Part shown: piece after piece, positions 61,801 through 64,000 of the stretch
Layout of the letters: each line of letters starts with the position of its first letter
Numbering within the stretch: position 1 is the stretch's first letter
Assembly (NCBI RefSeq): GCF_027744825.2
Contig: NC_071335.1
Coordinates: 29,105,001-29,169,000, forward strand
Length of the DNA stretch: 64,000 nt
Reading direction: 5' to 3'
Source: Synchiropus splendidus
Lineage: Eukaryota > Chordata > Actinopteri > Syngnathiformes > Callionymidae
The notes under the pieces: generated by a model
What the model was told of the DNA's origin: nothing
Seen by the model: only the letters and a program-made list of their open reading frames with translations
The model's database searches: none
Made by a program: the position numbers and the translations under genes

Positions 61801-64000
61801 CCCAGCTGGATGTCTGTCTTCTCTCTCCACACTGGCAACAATATGCGATCTCCATGATGCCTCCAACTGCTCTGGAACCCTCAGGTCCTGAGATTCTAGC
61901 CCCCAAATCTGAAATTTCTCTTTCTGTGCAACCTGTGCAACCAGAAGGTCCAATGGCACTGCATGAAAAGCTCAGGCCAGCCAACCACAAACGTCCTGCT
62001 GGTCCTTGATCCACAAGTGTATGCAACCAAAGGTAAAACTCAGACTTTCTCCATCGTTTTGTAGTGTGTCAATATTTCGTTTTCAAAAAAGATACTTGGT
62101 TTAAACTAAACCTTCAGTCTTATCGTGTCAAAACAATACTGAAGTATCATTCAGGAGGCTTTAAAACATCGGTGACAGTCGGAAATACACTTGACTTCAT
62201 ATGACTGTATCCATGCATCTCACTGGTCAATAATGAAACAGGAGTGACTCTATCCCTGAGAGGTAGCCTGTCATGTCTGACGCAACACAGTGAGACCTGA
62301 AGTGAAGTGGGAATTCCTTGAGGCCTTGATATAAAACTCAGCATAATTTAGATCTTATTTTGCCAAAAAAAAGAACTACAACTGAGGCATTACTTTTTTT
62401 TTTATCTCACCAATGTAGGCTGAGTCACACTGTTCAAACACCTACTGGAAAATAAAAATCTCAAGAGTGACCGACAAAAAAAAAAAATCCTGGTTGAGCA
62501 AAATTTCTCTGCCGACAAAATCTGAAAAAAAATATTCTTGATACCCATCATAAACTGATGGTGAATATGAACCGAAAAAGTAATGCATACTTTCCTGTTT
62601 TCTGTTCTCTCATTTCCCTTTGGTGAACGCTGCTTGGCCACTTGCCCTTACTTGACTGTCGTGCCTGCTTAAGCAGTGCAAAAGGTCGGCTTCAGCTCCC
62701 TCTCTTTTCACTTGGGCATGCAGTGGTTCTCTCTGGCTGTACAGCTAATAGCACTAATTTGTTCCACAGAGGACAGAGTTCCCTTTAAAAAAAAAAAAAA
62801 GAGAAAAAACCCAAGCCGCAGGAATGTTTCAATTTAAGGAAGGCTTGCTGGGAAAAAAATAAATAAATAAAAAAAATGGACACTGGCGAGTGTAGTCATT
62901 TTGTTTTAACAGCAGTTTAGATTTCTCTGCTCCTAATTAGTGCGACGATGACTTGTGGGATTATAAGTAAATATTGCATTTTTCCTGCCTCCGCAACACA
63001 CATTTTAAATGCTCGAGTTGAGGATTTTCATGTGTAACTAAGCCACAGTAATGCTCCCGAAGTGAAACGCGCAAAGACAGATCCTAAGATTCTGCTGAAT
63101 TACCATTCAGTGTCCTAAAATGCTTCCAAAATGTTCTTAAAGCTTTCCGCACTTCATGATTCTGTTTCTTCTCCCAGGCAAGTGAGTCATTAAGATAAAT
63201 GAGAGGAGCTTTTTTTTTTTCCTCCCCACTTCTGGGCAGGAAGTGACCGTGTTATAATTCTTTCCTTTACTTCCCCTCGTTGTGTTTTGAGAGAACGTCC
63301 ACTTTCTATATATAGCAGATGAAAAGAATGTGCTTCTCCCAAGGATGGACTGTGAAGAAGACGCTGAGGGGAATCGTGTGTGTGTTTTGTCGAGTGGGTG
63401 GCGATGAGGGAAAGAATCCTTTGCGAGTTTGTTTGTTGGAGTTATAGGGTCATGGGACTTCCTGCGCCGATGCTCTCACACGGACTCACACGTAGGCTTG
63501 TGTGTGAACACTTGGACAGTGGAACCCATTGGATTGTTTCAGAAAATATGAATCAGAAATACGACAGTATCCTAAATCTAATAATTGTACTACAAATGAC
63601 ACAGCATTAATGGTTGCATCCCATTTTCCTGAGGCTAAACATATTAAAATTGAGCATCTATAGATGCTTACTATATCTTCAAACTAATCTGACTGAGCTT
63701 CAGGAAAGTGACTCGCGAAGTGCAAGGACTCTCCTGATTCTGAGGAAGTTAAGTCGATGGGCAAGTTTGCCAAAAGTTTTGAGATTTGCAGGCGCCCACG
63801 ATTGAGGAATACCCAGACTACCCAGAATGCTTTGCATAGTTTTTGCCAATAAAAAATGGCGTCCAAAGCAAGTTAGAAATGTAATTCTTATTTTATTTTT
63901 TTGTTCATGGAGATGTTGCATTGTTGCGTGACATTTGTGTTTATTTTATCTTCCTCTGAATTGACAAACTAAACATAACTTTTGCGCAGTGCTGCCCCCC
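61801..64000. other. Non-coding, nothing recognised
   Basis: No gene or family recognised. A runs lie at 62786-62800 and 62852-62875 and a T run at 63211-63220. Short frames at 63380-63921 overlap on both strands without motifs. Confidence 0.4.

Overview
The window looks like a piece of ray-finned (probably percomorph teleost) fish nuclear DNA: an intergenic stretch or the inside of one or more very large introns. I reach this from the mix of mobile-element relics (hAT- and Harbinger-type miniature elements, a mariner/Tigger-type pair, LINE reverse-transcriptase scraps, a composite tRNA-headed SINE) and from the many long AT dinucleotide arrays. There is no prokaryotic-style gene density, and no reading frame that I recognise as a host gene. 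Nearly all open frames are short, overlap on both strands and are chance frames. The one long frame (815 codons, minus strand, 40342-42789) is produced by a tandem satellite.

Layout. 1-7 kb: unique-looking sequence, an (AT)n array, three copies of a hAT-like palindromic miniature element (616-853, 5730-5868, 6058-6245; the last has a perfect 8-bp target duplication) and one weak 48-bp exon-like segment at 5382-5429. 7-14 kb: two fragments of a suspected teleost dispersed repeat, a tRNA-derived SINE, the C-terminal end of a LINE ORF, another hAT-like copy and a Harbinger-type element. 14-21 kb: long stretch with nothing recognised. 21-24.5 kb: relic of a hAT transposase, a second LINE scrap and a locally duplicated module. 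26.8-30.3 kb: a mariner/Tigger-type element and a second Harbinger-type element that still shows the N-terminus of a HARBI1-like transposase. 31-35.5 kb: AT arrays and a third, shortened Harbinger copy. 40.4-42.8 kb: 23 head-to-tail copies of a 105-bp unit. 44-47.7 kb: half of a hAT-like copy and a third LINE scrap. 49.4-50.3 kb: a striking nested set of inverted repeats built round three (AT)n tracts. 52.6-53.3 kb: second, inverted and nearly identical copy of the Tigger-type element, ending in (TA)n(GT)n. 56.5-57.2 kb: two more short-TIR elements. 60.3-61.8 kb: LINE 3-prime tail and a reverse-transcriptase fragment of L2/CR1 type.

No cooperating gene set is visible. The biology here is transposon and tandem-repeat turnover: non-autonomous DNA elements probably mobilised by transposases encoded elsewhere, several truncated LINE insertions, and recent amplification of a satellite and of AT-rich palindromes. 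Family names rest on remembered sequence hallmarks, not on a database search.
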